A stretch of 64,000 nucleotides of DNA, from the NCBI RefSeq assembly GCF_024437735.1, contig NZ_JANFQO010000007.1, positions 62,001 through 126,000 of the forward strand. Direction: 5' to 3'. Positions 47,330 through 57,769 of this stretch are shown piece by piece. A program made the position numbers and the translations under genes. The DNA is from Tahibacter harae. GTDB taxonomy: Bacteria > Pseudomonadota > Gammaproteobacteria > Xanthomonadales > Rhodanobacteraceae. The notes beneath the pieces were generated by a model that ran no database searches, was not told the DNA's origin, and was given only the letters and a program-made list of their open reading frames with translations. Every line of letters begins with the position of its first letter. The first letter of the stretch is position 1.

Positions 47330-47428
47330 GGCCTACGCTGCGCGGCGGACGGTCGGCAATCGCAACGCGAACGGCAGACCGCCGCACCGCGCTGCACAGC
47401 GGAATCGGCGCCAGCCGCACCTCATTTT

Positions 47429-48148
47429 TCAATAGTGGATTATGCGCAAATCCGACACCTTCCAGCCCAGCCCTTCATCCAGGAAGGCCGACGTCACGAA
47501 CACGTCGCCGTAGTCGCGGTCCACCTCAGGCAATTCCGGGCAGGGCCGGCCGGCGGTCTCCAGGCAGCTGCCGCGCGCCACCGGCAGCCATTCCACGCGA
47601 TCCTCGTAGGCGCGGGTTTGCGCGTTGTAGACCCGGGTGCGGCCCAGGTCCAGCATGATCCAGCTCACATTGTCCCGCGTCGCCGTGATGATGAAGGCGT
47701 GGCGGCGGTTGGGCCGCAGCGGATACGGCACGCAGCTGCCGGCGACGATGGCCTCGGTACCGTCCCAGGCGGCGGTGAAATCCTCCACCGCAATGCCTTC
47801 GCAGACCCCGCCGGTGCCGAAGCCGTCCGGCACACGGCCGAAGGTGATGCCGCGGCCCAGCAGGCAGCCTTCGGCGTACTCCGGCGCATCGCTGAGCGGG
47901 CAAGGCACCAGCGAAGCGCCGCCGCGCAGGCCTATGCCCCAGTGCATGTCGCGGTCGCCGCCGGCCGCGCCCGTCTCCAGCTGGAAGCTGATCTGCTGGG
48001 TTTCGTCGTCGAGCACCGGCCCGTAGCGCCAGCGCGCCCAGTCGCGCGCGCCGCCGTTGCCGATATAGGAGTACGGACCGGCGGCGGAGGCCGCGCCGGC
48101 GAACAGAAGGACGGACAGCAGGGCCGTCCGTGCAAGGGTCGTGATCAT
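47429..48148 (-). CDS. Secreted protein of unknown function (47429)
   Basis: The 239-residue product starts at ATG 48148 with GGAG upstream and a signal peptide (ITTLARTALLSVLLFAGAASA). It carries a cysteine-rich, Trp-rich body (DWARWRYGPVLDD, ISFQLETGAAGGDRDMHWGIGL, WIMLDLGRTRVYN) and ends EGLGWKVSDLRIIHY. The pattern suggests a beta-sandwich enzyme or lectin-like fold but no family is recognised. It is the downstream gene of a run of exported proteins (47429-49900). It converges with pcp. Confidence 0.75.
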   Translation of the reverse strand: MITTLARTALLSVLLFAGAASAAGPYSYIGNGGARDWARWRYGPVLDDETQQISFQLETGAAGGDRDMHWGIGLRGGASLVPCPLSDAPEYAEGCLLGRGITFGRVPDGFGTGGVCEGIAVEDFTAAWDGTEAIVAGSCVPYPLRPNRRHAFIITATRDNVSWIMLDLGRTRVYNAQTRAYEDRVEWLPVARGSCLETAGRPCPELPEVDRDYGDVFVTSAFLDEGLGWKVSDLRIIHY

Positions 48149-48289
48149 AAAGCCGGCTCCGCCATTGCTGCGTGCCCCTGTGGCCCGAGCATGCCAACCG
48201 GCGAGGCCGGCTTCAAGACGCCGCCGGCGGCCTGCGTCATTTTTACCTATGCGGACTTGTGCACAACGATGAGCCCGGCGAGCCGGCGT

Positions 48290-49051
48290 TCAGTCGGCGC
48301 CCGCACCGGCCTTGGCGGATTTGTCTGCGTCCGCCTTGTCCGCACCGGACTTGCCCGCGCTGGCAGTGGCGCTGTCGGACGGCTCGCAGCGCTTGTCCGC
48401 TGCGCTGGGCCGCGGTTTGACGGTAAGCACCAGTTCGCCGGTGGCTGCATACGGCAGCTTCACCTTCACCGCATCGGTGGAATAGTAGAAGCCGCCTTTG
48501 GATGCGGCCTTCACCGAATCGCGCGCACCGGATTCGTAGGACTTGCCCACGTCCGCCTCCACCGTCGCGACCAGGAAGCGGCTGAGCTGTTTGACGCTGA
48601 CGCAGCCGACCAGGTTGGTGGTCTGGAACGGGCGTATGTCGAGCTTGAGCGGATCCACCGCCACCGTCTCGCGCACGTTGCCTTCCTCGTCCAGCAGGTA
48701 GAACAGCGGCCTGAACACAGTGCGGAATTTGCTGGCGGAGGAATCCTGCGCGATCACGCGGACTTCGATCAGCGCTTCGTCCAGGCGCTCGCGCAATTGC
48801 AGGCGGCGGAAGAAGCTGCGGCCGCGTGGCAGCTGGGCCTCGGGCGAGGCCTCGTCCACACTGAAACGGGTGGGCTGGCCGGGCAGCAGGGTGATGGCGC
48901 CGGGCTGGGCCTCGATCACGCCGGGCTTGGGCTTGTCGGGCTCGCCGCCGAGCTTGCGCCGGGCCCAGTCGATGGGGCCGGCAGACACGAGCGCGGGCAG
49001 CGACAACAGGGCCGCCGCCAGCACTACGGATTGAAAGAAATTCCAAGGCAT
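48290..49051 (-). CDS. Exported protein, weakly MalM-like
   Basis: The 253-residue product begins with a signal peptide (MPWNFFQSVVLAAALLSLPALVSA). The middle (PTRFSVDEASPEAQLPRGRSFFRRLQLRERLDEALIEVRVIAQDSSASKFRTVFRPLFYLLDEEG is its most ordered region, about 60-120) has a layout loosely like MalM-type periplasmic proteins; I hold this match to be tentative. The C-terminus is an Ala/Lys/Asp-rich low-complexity tail. The leader includes a run of nine G residues (49094-49102). Confidence 0.55.
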   Translation of the reverse strand: MPWNFFQSVVLAAALLSLPALVSAGPIDWARRKLGGEPDKPKPGVIEAQPGAITLLPGQPTRFSVDEASPEAQLPRGRSFFRRLQLRERLDEALIEVRVIAQDSSASKFRTVFRPLFYLLDEEGNVRETVAVDPLKLDIRPFQTTNLVGCVSVKQLSRFLVATVEADVGKSYESGARDSVKAASKGGFYYSTDAVKVKLPYAATGELVLTVKPRPSAADKRCEPSDSATASAGKSGADKADADKSAKAGAGAD

Positions 49052-49106
49052 CGCAACAGCGACCGCACTATCCCTGCAAAGTTCGCCGCCGGCGGGGGGG
49101 GGCGCC

Positions 49107-49125
49107 GCCGCGGCACAGCCGCGGC
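49107..49125 (-). other. GC hairpin after the 49140 gene
   Basis: GCCGCGGC, loop ACA, GCCGCGGC (49107-49125) forms an 8-bp stem about 15 bases after the stop of the 49140 gene. On the minus strand it is followed by a run of C, the complement of the G9 tract (49094-49102). It may act as a poor terminator. Confidence 0.45.
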
Positions 49126-49139
49126 AGCGTCGGAAAACG

Positions 49140-49463
49140 TCATTCCGTCAGCGGCTGCAGGTCCTTGCCGTCGCCGGCATAGGCCTGGATCTGCAGATAG
49201 TCGGCGATGACCTTGAGCAGGTGCTTGTGCTCGGCGGTGGCCTTGTCCGGATTGCGCAGCACCACGCCGGTGAGCTTGCCTTCGTCCTTGATGGACTGCA
49301 GCGATCCCAGCAGCATGTTCTTGCCCAGCGGATTGCCCTGGAACTCGAACTGGTCCTTCTGTACCGCCTTGACGTAGGCATTGCCGTCCTTCACGTCCTT
49401 GGCGGCATAGGCGGCGAAGGCGAGACCGAAGCAGGCGAACAGCGTGAGCAGGAAACGTTTCAT
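49140..49463 (-). CDS. Small exported protein (49140)
   Basis: The 107-residue product starts at ATG 49463 (GGAG upstream; MKRFLLTLFACFGLAFAAYA signal). The mature 87 residues are helix-rich and charged (DGNAYVKAVQKDQFEFQGNPLGKNMLLGSLQSIKDEGKLTG) with no cysteines. No family is recognised. It is one of four consecutive small exported or lipoprotein genes on the minus strand (47429 to 49900), ahead of dcd. It could be a periplasmic component of a shared unit. Confidence 0.7.
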   Translation of the reverse strand: MKRFLLTLFACFGLAFAAYAAKDVKDGNAYVKAVQKDQFEFQGNPLGKNMLLGSLQSIKDEGKLTGVVLRNPDKATAEHKHLLKVIADYLQIQAYAGDGKDLQPLTE

Positions 49464-49498
49464 CAGCGACTCCGGATCATGGGTGGTGCAGCGGGAGA

Positions 49499-49900
49499 TT
49501 ACTTGGCAGCGGCTTCGCCGCGCACTTCGGTGATTTCACCGCCTTCCTTTTCCTGCAGGAAGGTGCGCGCCTTCAGCTCGAAACCGACGCGGGCCAGGCC
49601 GGTGATATGGCGTCCGGTCACCTTCTGCTTCTCGCCGCGCTTGAGCAGCACGGTCCTGGCGGCGTTGTTCTGGTCGCGGCGGTAGCGCAGCGCGCCCTTG
49701 ACGTCTTCCTCGGACAGGGTCGCACCGTCGAGGTCGAACTGGCCGTCCTTGTCCGCGATCAGGGTCACGTCGAAGCTGGGCGGGATGTCCGGTGCGGCGA
49801 TGTGGTCGGGACGCGCGCGTCCGCCGCAGGCGCTCAGGGCGAGGGCGACGAGCAGAAGCAGCAATCCAGGCAGGATCCGGTTGAAGGCTCGGTAGTGCAT
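49499..49900 (-). CDS. Predicted lipoprotein with ExbD/TolR-like periplasmic fold
   Basis: The 133-residue product begins NRILPGLLLLLVALALSACGG: a lipobox with lipidated Cys25. The region about 43-110 (FDVTLIADKDGQFDLDGATLSEEDVKGALRY...AARTVLLKRGEKQKVTGRHITGLARVGFELKARTFLQE) has the alternation of ExbD/TolR periplasmic domains (DKDGxxxLDG..L....V..AL), but the usual N-terminal membrane anchor is replaced by a lipid. The resemblance is suggestive only. It may work with the neighbouring exported proteins. Confidence 0.55.
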   Translation of the reverse strand: MHYRAFNRILPGLLLLLVALALSACGGRARPDHIAAPDIPPSFDVTLIADKDGQFDLDGATLSEEDVKGALRYRRDQNNAARTVLLKRGEKQKVTGRHITGLARVGFELKARTFLQEKEGGEITEVRGEAAAK

Positions 49901-49962
49901 CAGTCTGTCCAGGCAGGTGGGAGGCGAAGGTTAACACCGCCGGCGCTCGCCGGCAGCGGCGT

Positions 49963-50532
49963 TCAGGTGCGCGGCAAGGTGACGCCGCGCTGGCCCTGGT
50001 ACTTGCCGCCGCGGTCGGCGTAGCTGGTCTCGCATTCCTCGTCGGATTCAAAGAACAGCATCTGCGCCACGCCTTCGTTGGCGTAGATCTTGGCCGGCAG
50101 CGGCGTGGTGTTGGAGAACTCCAGCGTCACATGCCCTTCCCACTCGGGTTCCAGCGGCGTGACGTTGACGATGATGCCGCAACGCGCATAGGTCGACTTG
50201 CCCAGGCATACGGTCAGCACGCTGCGCGGGATGCGGAAGAATTCCACCGTGCGCGCCAGCGCGAAGGAGTTCGGCGGGATGATGCAGACATCGCTCTTGA
50301 TGTCGACGAAGCTCTTGGGATCGAAGGCCTTGGGGTCGACGATGGTGGAGTTGATGTTGGTGAACACCTTGAACTCGTCGGCGCAGCGCACGTCATAGCC
50401 GTAGCTGGAGGTGCCGTAGGAAATCAGGCGGCCGCCGGACACGTTCTGGCGCACCTGGCCGGGCTCGAACGGATCGATCATGCCGCGGCTTTCGGCCATG
50501 CGGCGTATCCACTTGTCGGACTTGATGCTCAT
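49963..50532 (-). CDS. dcd: dCTP deaminase
   Basis: Dcd deaminates dCTP to dUTP for thymidylate synthesis. The 189-residue product has the family signatures [57 protein letters not shown] (catalytic Glu in [10 protein letters not shown]), and [14 protein letters not shown]. Length is standard. It lies 49 bp downstream of mrp on the same strand, a common pairing in Xanthomonadales. Confidence 0.97.
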   Translation of the reverse strand: MSIKSDKWIRRMAESRGMIDPFEPGQVRQNVSGGRLISYGTSSYGYDVRCADEFKVFTNINSTIVDPKAFDPKSFVDIKSDVCIIPPNSFALARTVEFFRIPRSVLTVCLGKSTYARCGIIVNVTPLEPEWEGHVTLEFSNTTPLPAKIYANEGVAQMLFFESDEECETSYADRGGKYQGQRGVTLPRT

Positions 50533-50581
50533 GAGGTTCGCAGGTCGCAGGAAAGGATTCGGTGGGCGCCGCGCACGGGCG

Positions 50582-51673
50582 TCAGGTGTTCTGGATCACG
50601 ATCTTGGGGAACTGGATGGCCTTGTTGCGCGCCTGCAGCGACAGCTTCGCCGCCAGCGAGCGGGCGATCTCGCGGTAGCGCAGGGCCAGGTCCGAGTTCG
50701 CATCGGCCGCCACGCTGGGCGTGCCGGCATCGGCGCCGGCGCGGATGCGGATATCCAGCGGCAGGGAGCCCAGCAGCGGCCGGTCGTACTGCTGCGCCAT
50801 GCGCGCGCCGCCGCCCTGACCGAAGATGGGTTCCTCATGGCCGCAGTTGGAGCAGATGTGGGTGGCCATGTTCTCGATGATGCCGAGCACCGGCACCTCG
50901 ACCTTCTCGAACATCTTCAGCGCCTTTTTCGCATCGATCAGGGCGATGTCCTGGGGCGTGGTGACGATGACCGCCGCGCTCATGGGAATGCGCTGGGCCA
51001 GGGTCAGGGCGATGTCGCCGGTGCCGGGCGGGAAATCGACGATGAGATAGTCCAGGTCCTGCCACAAGGTGTTCGTGGCCAGCTGCATCAGCGCCTGGGT
51101 GACCATGGGGCCGCGCCAGATCACCGGCGTGTCCTCTTCGATCATGTAGCCGATGCTCATGATCTGCAGGCCGTGGTTGCGCTTGGGACTGAAGTTCTGC
51201 CCGTCCGGGCTGTCGGGCTTGCCCGACGTGCCGGTCAGCAGCGGCAGCGACGGGCCGTAGACGTCGGCGTCGAGCACGCCGACGGTGGCACCCTCGGCCT
51301 GCAGGGCCAGGGCCAGGTTGACCGCCGTGGTCGACTTGCCCACGCCGCCCTTGCCCGAGGCCACCGCAACGATATTGCGCACGCCCGGCAGCGGCGACAG
51401 TTCCTTCTGCACCTGGTGGGCGTAGACGCGGTAGCTCACTGTGGCCACGGCGGACTCGACCTCGGGCAGCGCTTCCAGCACCTGCTTGATCTGCGCGGCC
51501 AGCACGCCCTGCCAGCCCGCGGCCGGATAACTCAATTGCACATCGACGGATACCCGGGCGCCGTCCACGCCGACTGCGCGCAGGGCGCCGCCGCTGACGA
51601 TATCCTTGCCCGTGTGGGGGTCCTGGACGGCGGCCAGCGCCTGCCTGACCAGGGCCTCGGTTGCCTGGGACAT
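50582..51673 (-). CDS. Mrp/ApbC iron-sulfur cluster carrier ATPase
   Basis: Mrp/ApbC proteins bind and transfer Fe-S clusters in an ATP-dependent manner. The 363-residue product starts at ATG 51673, preceded by AGGAG. A MIP18-like N-terminal domain (about 1-85) precedes the ParA-like P-loop ATPase: [16 protein letters not shown] (deviant Walker A), [26 protein letters not shown] (Walker B-like). The cluster-ligand pair is CSNC (about residue 275). It is divergent from a lipoprotein gene and lies 49 bp upstream of dcd. Confidence 0.96.
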   Translation of the reverse strand: MSQATEALVRQALAAVQDPHTGKDIVSGGALRAVGVDGARVSVDVQLSYPAAGWQGVLAAQIKQVLEALPEVESAVATVSYRVYAHQVQKELSPLPGVRNIVAVASGKGGVGKSTTAVNLALALQAEGATVGVLDADVYGPSLPLLTGTSGKPDSPDGQNFSPKRNHGLQIMSIGYMIEEDTPVIWRGPMVTQALMQLATNTLWQDLDYLIVDFPPGTGDIALTLAQRIPMSAAVIVTTPQDIALIDAKKALKMFEKVEVPVLGIIENMATHICSNCGHEEPIFGQGGGARMAQQYDRPLLGSLPLDIRIRAGADAGTPSVAADANSDLALRYREIARSLAAKLSLQARNKAIQFPKIVIQNT

Positions 51674-51817
51674 GTTCACTCCTGGGGAACTTTCGGCGCG
51701 GATTGTAGTGTCAAACCGCCCGCGCCGCCGCCCCCGCGGCTGAATCCGCCGCAATTGCGCGATACGCCAAGCCCCGGCATCCTGCGCGCCGCTTCCCTTA
51801 CTGTCCAAGGATTTCCC

Positions 51818-52282
51818 ATGCTTCTGCGCCACCGCTCCCCGCTGCTGCTCGCCCTGTGCCTGGCCGTCGCCGCCTGTTCTGCCGACAAGCCGGCCGAGCC
51901 GGCCCCGGCCGAGAAAAGCGGCGACGCGGCCGTGGCCAAGCCCAGCGTGCGCGACCCGCGCGCCACCAGCAGCGCCGCCGACCGCCGGCCGGCGCCGGGC
52001 CCCGCGCCGGTACGCCCGTACGAAGCCGAGCGCCCGCGCCAGGTCGCCTACGCGCCGCGTCCGCTGGGCGTGCTCGAATGCGACCAGTTCGCCGAGAAGG
52101 CGGTCGCCTGCCTCAACAGCGGCGCCCTGTCGCCCGGCGACACCCAGGCACTGAGCGACCAGTTCCGCGCCGCGTTCAACGACATCAGCTACGGCAACCA
52201 TCCGGATCTGGAAAAGGCCTGCCTGGATCTGCAGCAGTCGCTGCAGCCCAAGCTGATCAAGGCCGGCTGCAACAACCTGTAA
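51818..52282 (+). CDS. Predicted lipoprotein of unknown function
   Basis: The 154-residue product starts at ATG 51818, seven bases after AAGGA. RSPLLLALCLAVAACSAD has a lipobox with lipidation predicted at Cys20. A Pro/Ala-rich linker (about 21-82) precedes a C-terminal domain with three cysteines (LECDQFAEKAVACLNSG, KACLDLQQSLQ, AGCNNL). No family is recognised. It is divergent from mrp and followed by a strong hairpin before metG. Confidence 0.7.
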   Translation: MLLRHRSPLLLALCLAVAACSADKPAEPAPAEKSGDAAVAKPSVRDPRATSSAADRRPAPGPAPVRPYEAERPRQVAYAPRPLGVLECDQFAEKAVACLNSGALSPGDTQALSDQFRAAFNDISYGNHPDLEKACLDLQQSLQPKLIKAGCNNL

Positions 52283-52300
52283 GCGGCCCGCCCCGGGCCA

Positions 52301-52330
52301 GCGGCGCCGCATGCCATAATGCGGCGCCGC
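52301..52330 (+). promoter_or_regulatory. 12-bp-stem hairpin upstream of metG
   Basis: GCGGCGCCGCAT (52301-52312), loop GCCATA, ATGCGGCGCCGC (52319-52330): a perfect 12-bp stem between the lipoprotein stop and metG. A -10-like CATAAT (52315-52320) falls in its loop and right arm. It could be the terminator of the lipoprotein gene, a metG leader element, or both. Confidence 0.6.
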
Positions 52331-52354
52331 AACAGCGCCCAGGACAGCCATCGG

Positions 52355-54487
52355 ATGACTTCACCGCGTCGCATACTCGTCACCTGCGCCTTGCCTTATG
52401 CCAACGGCGCGCTGCATCTGGGCCACCTGGTCGGCTATACCCAGGGCGACATCTGGACCCGCGCCCAGCGCATGAGCGGCAACGTCGTGCATTTCGTCTG
52501 CGCCGACGACGCCCACGGCACGCCGATCATGCTCGCCGCCGAGAAGGAAGGGCTGAGCCCGGAAGCCTTCATCGCGCCCATGCAGCAGTCGCACGAGCGC
52601 GACTTCGCCGATTTCCTCATCCGCTTCGATCACTACCACTCGACCCACAGCGAGGAAAACCGGCTGCTGGCCGAGTCCATCTACCAGCGCCTGCGCCAGA
52701 ACGGCCACATCACGCCGCGCGTGATCGAGCAGCTGTACGACCCGGTCAAGTCCATGTTCCTGCCGGATCGCTACATCAAGGGCGAATGCCCCAACTGCGG
52801 CAAGCCCGACCAGTACGGCGACAACTGCGAGAACTGCGGCGCCAGCTACGCGCCGACCGAGCTGAAGAATCCGCGCTCGGTGGTGTCCGGCGCCGCGCCG
52901 GTGCTGCGCGAGTCCGAGCATTATTTCTTCGAAGTCGGTCATTTCAGCGAATTCCTGCGCGAATGGCTGGCCGGCGACACGGCCCACAGCGGGGTCAAGG
53001 CCAAGCTGCGCGAATGGCTGGACAGCGAACTGCGCGCCTGGGACATCTCCCGCGATGCGCCCTACTTCGGCTTCGCCATTCCCGATGCGCCCGGCAAGTT
53101 CTTCTATGTCTGGCTGGACGCGCCCATCGGCTACCTCGCCAGCTTCAAGGCGCTGTGCGACAGCGGCAAGAAGGCGGCCAACAGCGACGATCCGCTGCAA
53201 ACCTCCGATTACGACGTCTACCTGCGCCGCGACAGCGCCGAATTCGATCCGGCCACGGAACTGCATCACTTCATCGGCAAGGACATCATCAATTTCCACG
53301 GCCTGTTCTGGCCGGCCATGCTGCACGGCGCCGGCTACCGTGCGCCGACGGCGCTGCACGTCAACGGCTACCTCACCGTCAACGGCGCCAAGATGTCCAA
53401 GTCGCGCGGCACCTTCATCCAGGCGCGCACCTATCTCGATGCCGGGCTGAATCCGGAATATCTGCGCTACTACTTCGCCGCCAAGACCGGCGCCGGCGTG
53501 GATGACCTGGATCTCAACCTGGAGGATTTCGTCGCCCGGGTGAACGCGGATCTGGTCGGCAAGTTCGTCAACATCGCCAGCCGCTGCGCCGGCTTCGTTA
53601 ACAAGCGCTTCGGCGGCGTGCTCGCGGCCGCCCTGCCCGAACCGGACATGTATGCCCGCTTCGCCGCCGCGGCGGGCGAAGTACAGCAATCCTACGATGC
53701 CGGCGAATTCAGCCGCGCCATCCGCCAGACCATGGCGCTGGCGGACGAGGCCAACCGCTACATCGACGAGAAGAAGCCCTGGGTCATCGCCAAGCAGGAA
53801 GGCGCCGACGCCGAACTGCTGGCCGTGTGCAGCCAGGGCATCAATTTGTTCCGCGTACTGGCCGCCTGCCTGCGCCCCGTGCTGCCGGCCACCATCGCCC
53901 GCGCCGAGGAATTCCTCGCCAGCCCGCTGCCGCACTGGAACACCATCGGACAGCCGCTGCTCGCACACACGCTGCGCGAATTCCAGCCGCTGTTGACCCG
54001 TATCGATCCCAAGCACGTGGAAGCCATGATTGAAGCCAGCAAGGAAGACCTGCAGCCCGGCACCGATGCCGCCAGCGCCCCGGTGACCACCGCGGCGGCC
54101 AAGACGCAAAACGCACCGGCCAAGGCCGAGGCTGCCGCGCCCGCCGCGGCGCTGCCGGATATCGGCATCGACGATTTCGCCAAGCTCGACCTGCGCGTGG
54201 GCACCGTGCTGGTATGCGAATTCGTCGAAGGCTCGGACAAGCTGCTGCGCTTTGAACTGGACGCGGGCGAGCTGGGCAAGCGCCAGATCTTCTCCGGCAT
54301 CCGCGCGGCCTACGCCGAGCCGGAAAAACTGGTCGGCCGCAAAGTCGTCTTCATCGCCAACCTCGCCCCGCGCAAGATGCGCTTCGGCATCTCGCAGGGA
54401 ATGATCCTCTCCGCCGGCAGCGGCGGCGCCGATCTGCACCTGCTCGATGTCGACGCCGGCGCCAGCGCCGGCATGCCCGTCAAGTAA
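52355..54487 (+). CDS. metG: Methionine--tRNA ligase
   Basis: MetG charges tRNA-Met for initiation and elongation. The 710-residue product starts at ATG 52355. The nucleotide-binding HIGH element is HLGH in [14 protein letters not shown], and the KMSKS loop is [11 protein letters not shown] (about residue 346). A two-knuckle zinc region has [18 protein letters not shown] (four cysteines). The C-terminal extra domain (about 605-710; [20 protein letters not shown]...[15 protein letters not shown]) is the EMAPII-like tRNA-binding domain, separated by an Ala-rich linker. It is followed at 10 bp by the rsxA-like gene. Confidence 0.98.
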   Translation: MTSPRRILVTCALPYANGALHLGHLVGYTQGDIWTRAQRMSGNVVHFVCADDAHGTPIMLAAEKEGLSPEAFIAPMQQSHERDFADFLIRFDHYHSTHSEENRLLAESIYQRLRQNGHITPRVIEQLYDPVKSMFLPDRYIKGECPNCGKPDQYGDNCENCGASYAPTELKNPRSVVSGAAPVLRESEHYFFEVGHFSEFLREWLAGDTAHSGVKAKLREWLDSELRAWDISRDAPYFGFAIPDAPGKFFYVWLDAPIGYLASFKALCDSGKKAANSDDPLQTSDYDVYLRRDSAEFDPATELHHFIGKDIINFHGLFWPAMLHGAGYRAPTALHVNGYLTVNGAKMSKSRGTFIQARTYLDAGLNPEYLRYYFAAKTGAGVDDLDLNLEDFVARVNADLVGKFVNIASRCAGFVNKRFGGVLAAALPEPDMYARFAAAAGEVQQSYDAGEFSRAIRQTMALADEANRYIDEKKPWVIAKQEGADAELLAVCSQGINLFRVLAACLRPVLPATIARAEEFLASPLPHWNTIGQPLLAHTLREFQPLLTRIDPKHVEAMIEASKEDLQPGTDAASAPVTTAAAKTQNAPAKAEAAAPAAALPDIGIDDFAKLDLRVGTVLVCEFVEGSDKLLRFELDAGELGKRQIFSGIRAAYAEPEKLVGRKVVFIANLAPRKMRFGISQGMILSAGSGGADLHLLDVDAGASAGMPVK

Positions 54488-54497
54488 GCGCGCGCCG

Positions 54498-55073
54498 ATG
54501 GGCCAGGACGGACTCGCCGCGCTGTTCCTGGCCACGGCGCTGGGCAACAGCCTGATCCTGGGCCAGGGCTGGGCACTGGACCGCCTGCTGGAACCGCGCG
54601 CGCTGCGTGAAGCGGCGCTGCACGGCGTGCTCACGGCCCTGGTCATGACCTTGGCCGCCGCAGGCGCCTGGCTGCTGCGCACCTTGCTGCTGCAGCCGTT
54701 CGGGCTGGAACTCTATGCGGGCTTCGCGCTGGTACTGCTGGTCGCCGCGGCGACCGCCGCGGCGGCATCGGCGCTGCGCCGCTGGCGCGCCGGCTTCGCC
54801 GCAACGAACTGGTGGCTGATCGCGACCAACGCCGGCGTGATCGGCACCACCGTCCAGGTGCAGCAGTCAGACACCGGCCTGGCCGCCAGCCTGGTCATCG
54901 GCTTCGGCAGCGGCTGCGCCTTCACCCTTGCCTTGCTGCTGCTCTGCGGCCTGCAGCGCCGGCTGCAGCCGGCACAGGTACCGGCCGCGTTCCGCGGCCT
55001 GCCCATCGCCCTGCTCAACACCGGCCTGCTCGCCCTGGCCTGGAGCGGCCTGACCGGACTGGGCCAGCGCTGA
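54498..55073 (+). CDS. RnfA/NqrE-family membrane protein lacking the cluster cysteines
   Basis: The 191-residue product has six membrane helices in the Rnf-Nqr fold (PF02508). The family-specific motif TNxxVxG is [11 protein letters not shown]; in RsxA/RnfA and NqrE this reads TNCAVLG, and its Cys binds an intramembrane Fe-S cluster together with a Cys in a GLCP/GxCP motif near the N-terminus. Here Ala replaces the former and the N-terminal region ([15 protein letters not shown]) has no Cys. The only cysteines are in other helices (SGCAF, LLCGL). It starts 10 bases after metG and overlaps rsxB by one base. It is clearly related to RsxA but probably cannot hold the cluster. Confidence 0.8.
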   Translation: MGQDGLAALFLATALGNSLILGQGWALDRLLEPRALREAALHGVLTALVMTLAAAGAWLLRTLLLQPFGLELYAGFALVLLVAAATAAAASALRRWRAGFAATNWWLIATNAGVIGTTVQVQQSDTGLAASLVIGFGSGCAFTLALLLLCGLQRRLQPAQVPAAFRGLPIALLNTGLLALAWSGLTGLGQR

Positions 55074-55553
55074 TGCTGGAAGCCCTGCTCGTCGCCGTCG
55101 CCCTGGCCGCGGTCTTCGCCTTTGCGCTGCGCCGGCTGGCGCCGGCCGAAGCGCCGGCCGCGGACGAACTCACGGCGCGCATCGACGCCCTGCTGCCGCA
55201 GACCCAATGTGGACAATGCAACTTCGCCGGCTGCCGCCCCTATGCCCAGGCCATCGCCGAGGGCAATGCCGACATCAACCAGTGTCCGCCCGGCGGCAGC
55301 GCCGGCATCGCCGCCCTGGCGAAACTGCTGGGCCGCGAGCCCAAGCCGCTCGATCCTGCCCACGGCCAGGAAACCCCGCGCACGCTCGCCATCATCGACG
55401 AAGCCGTCTGCATAGGCTGCACCAAGTGCATCCAGTTCTGCCCCGTCGACGCCATCCTCGGCGCGCCGCAGGTCATGCATACCGTGCTGGCCGGGGAGTG
55501 CACCGGCTGCGGGCTGTGTGTGGCGCCGTGTCCGGTCGATTGCATCAGGCTGG

Positions 55554-55567
<14 letters not shown>
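55073..55567 (+). CDS. Rnf electron-transport ferredoxin subunit RsxB/RnfB
   Basis: The 164-residue product resembles RnfB/RsxB: an N-terminal membrane helix ([19 protein letters not shown]), the Fe-S loop [16 protein letters not shown]...INQCPPGG, and two 4Fe-4S ferredoxin motifs, [12 protein letters not shown] and [12 protein letters not shown]. All cluster cysteines are intact. E. coli RsxB is about 190 residues, and this one is slightly shorter. It overlaps the RnfA-like gene (TGATG). The last codons (gat-tag) fall inside a GGGATTC repeat. No RnfC, D, E or G genes are in the window. Confidence 0.88.
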
Positions 55568-56896
<1,329 letters not shown>

Positions 56897-56976
56897 TCAA
56901 TTTCGGCCGGAACCAGATCCCGCATGGGATTCAGGCCCGCCGTTCAACATGCGCGACAGCGCGGCGCATCGCGGCT

Positions 56977-57161
56977 CCCTCTCCTCCGACCTCGTCGGGG
57001 GTGAGGGACGGGGTGAGGGGCGGCGCCGGAACCTGCGTTACCGTGAAGGTTTTCGCCGCGAGCTTCGACGCACAGCTTCGCGTGAAAACCTGGGCGTAGA
57101 GGCAAACTGAAACGTTGCCCCCTCACCCAACCCTCTCCCCCGAGCGAGCTTGGGAAGAGGG
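56977..57161. repeat. Inverted-repeat element of about 185 bp
   Basis: Arm 1 (56977-57021, CCCTCTCCTCCGACC...GGTGAGGGGC) and arm 2 (57117-57161) are imperfect inverted copies of about 45 bp. They flank about 95 bp that contains a further short symmetry (GAAGGTTTTCGCC ... GCGTGAAAACC). The layout is MITE-like but no target duplication is clear. Confidence 0.65.
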
Positions 57162-57281
57162 CTCAGGGCGCGGCTTGCGGAAGTGCCGCTGCGGCTGTGT
57201 TCTTCTTTCGCCTTCAAAACCTTCATCGCACCTGCTCAGACAACCCAGCGCTGCTGCACTTGCGCTTGCTCCTGCGCTTGA

Positions 57282-57321
<40 letters not shown>

Positions 57322-57602
57322 CGTGATTTTGACTCGGCTTCGGTCTCAGCTTTTGGCTTCCGCCTCCAGCCTTCAGCTTCAGCTTTTAGCTTCTGCCTTT
57401 GGCCTTTGACCTTGCCGTTGCTTCTGCGCACACGGATGTGCGCCGCCTTACCAGGGCTCCATAAGCCGCGGCGAGGCGGCGAAGGACCAGCCCGCGCATC
57501 GCGCGAGTCGGCCGTTGGGCCAGGAAAGCCCTTCGGCCGACCCCGCAGCCGCCTCGCGCACCCGCAGGGCGCGGCTTCTGGGGTGTGTTTTCTTTGCCTA
57601 CG

Positions 57603-57624
57603 TTCTTTTGCACAAGCAAAAGAA
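57603..57624. other. Hairpin TTCTTTTGC-ACAA-GCAAAAGAA
   Basis: A perfect 9-bp stem with loop ACAA, within the non-coding queA-tgt region. On either strand it lacks a following T-tract, but a similar hairpin is part of intergenic repeats I recall from Lysobacter-type genomes. Confidence 0.7.
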
Positions 57625-57769
57625 AGCAGGTCGGCCGCCGCAGGCGGACGAAACCGTCCCCAAAAAACACCGCAGACGCACAAAAACCCTTCAGTCGAAC
57701 CAAGCGCTGCAAACGCCCCAAAACCACAACACACAAAACCAAAAAACCAATCAACCCAAAGAGAAAACC

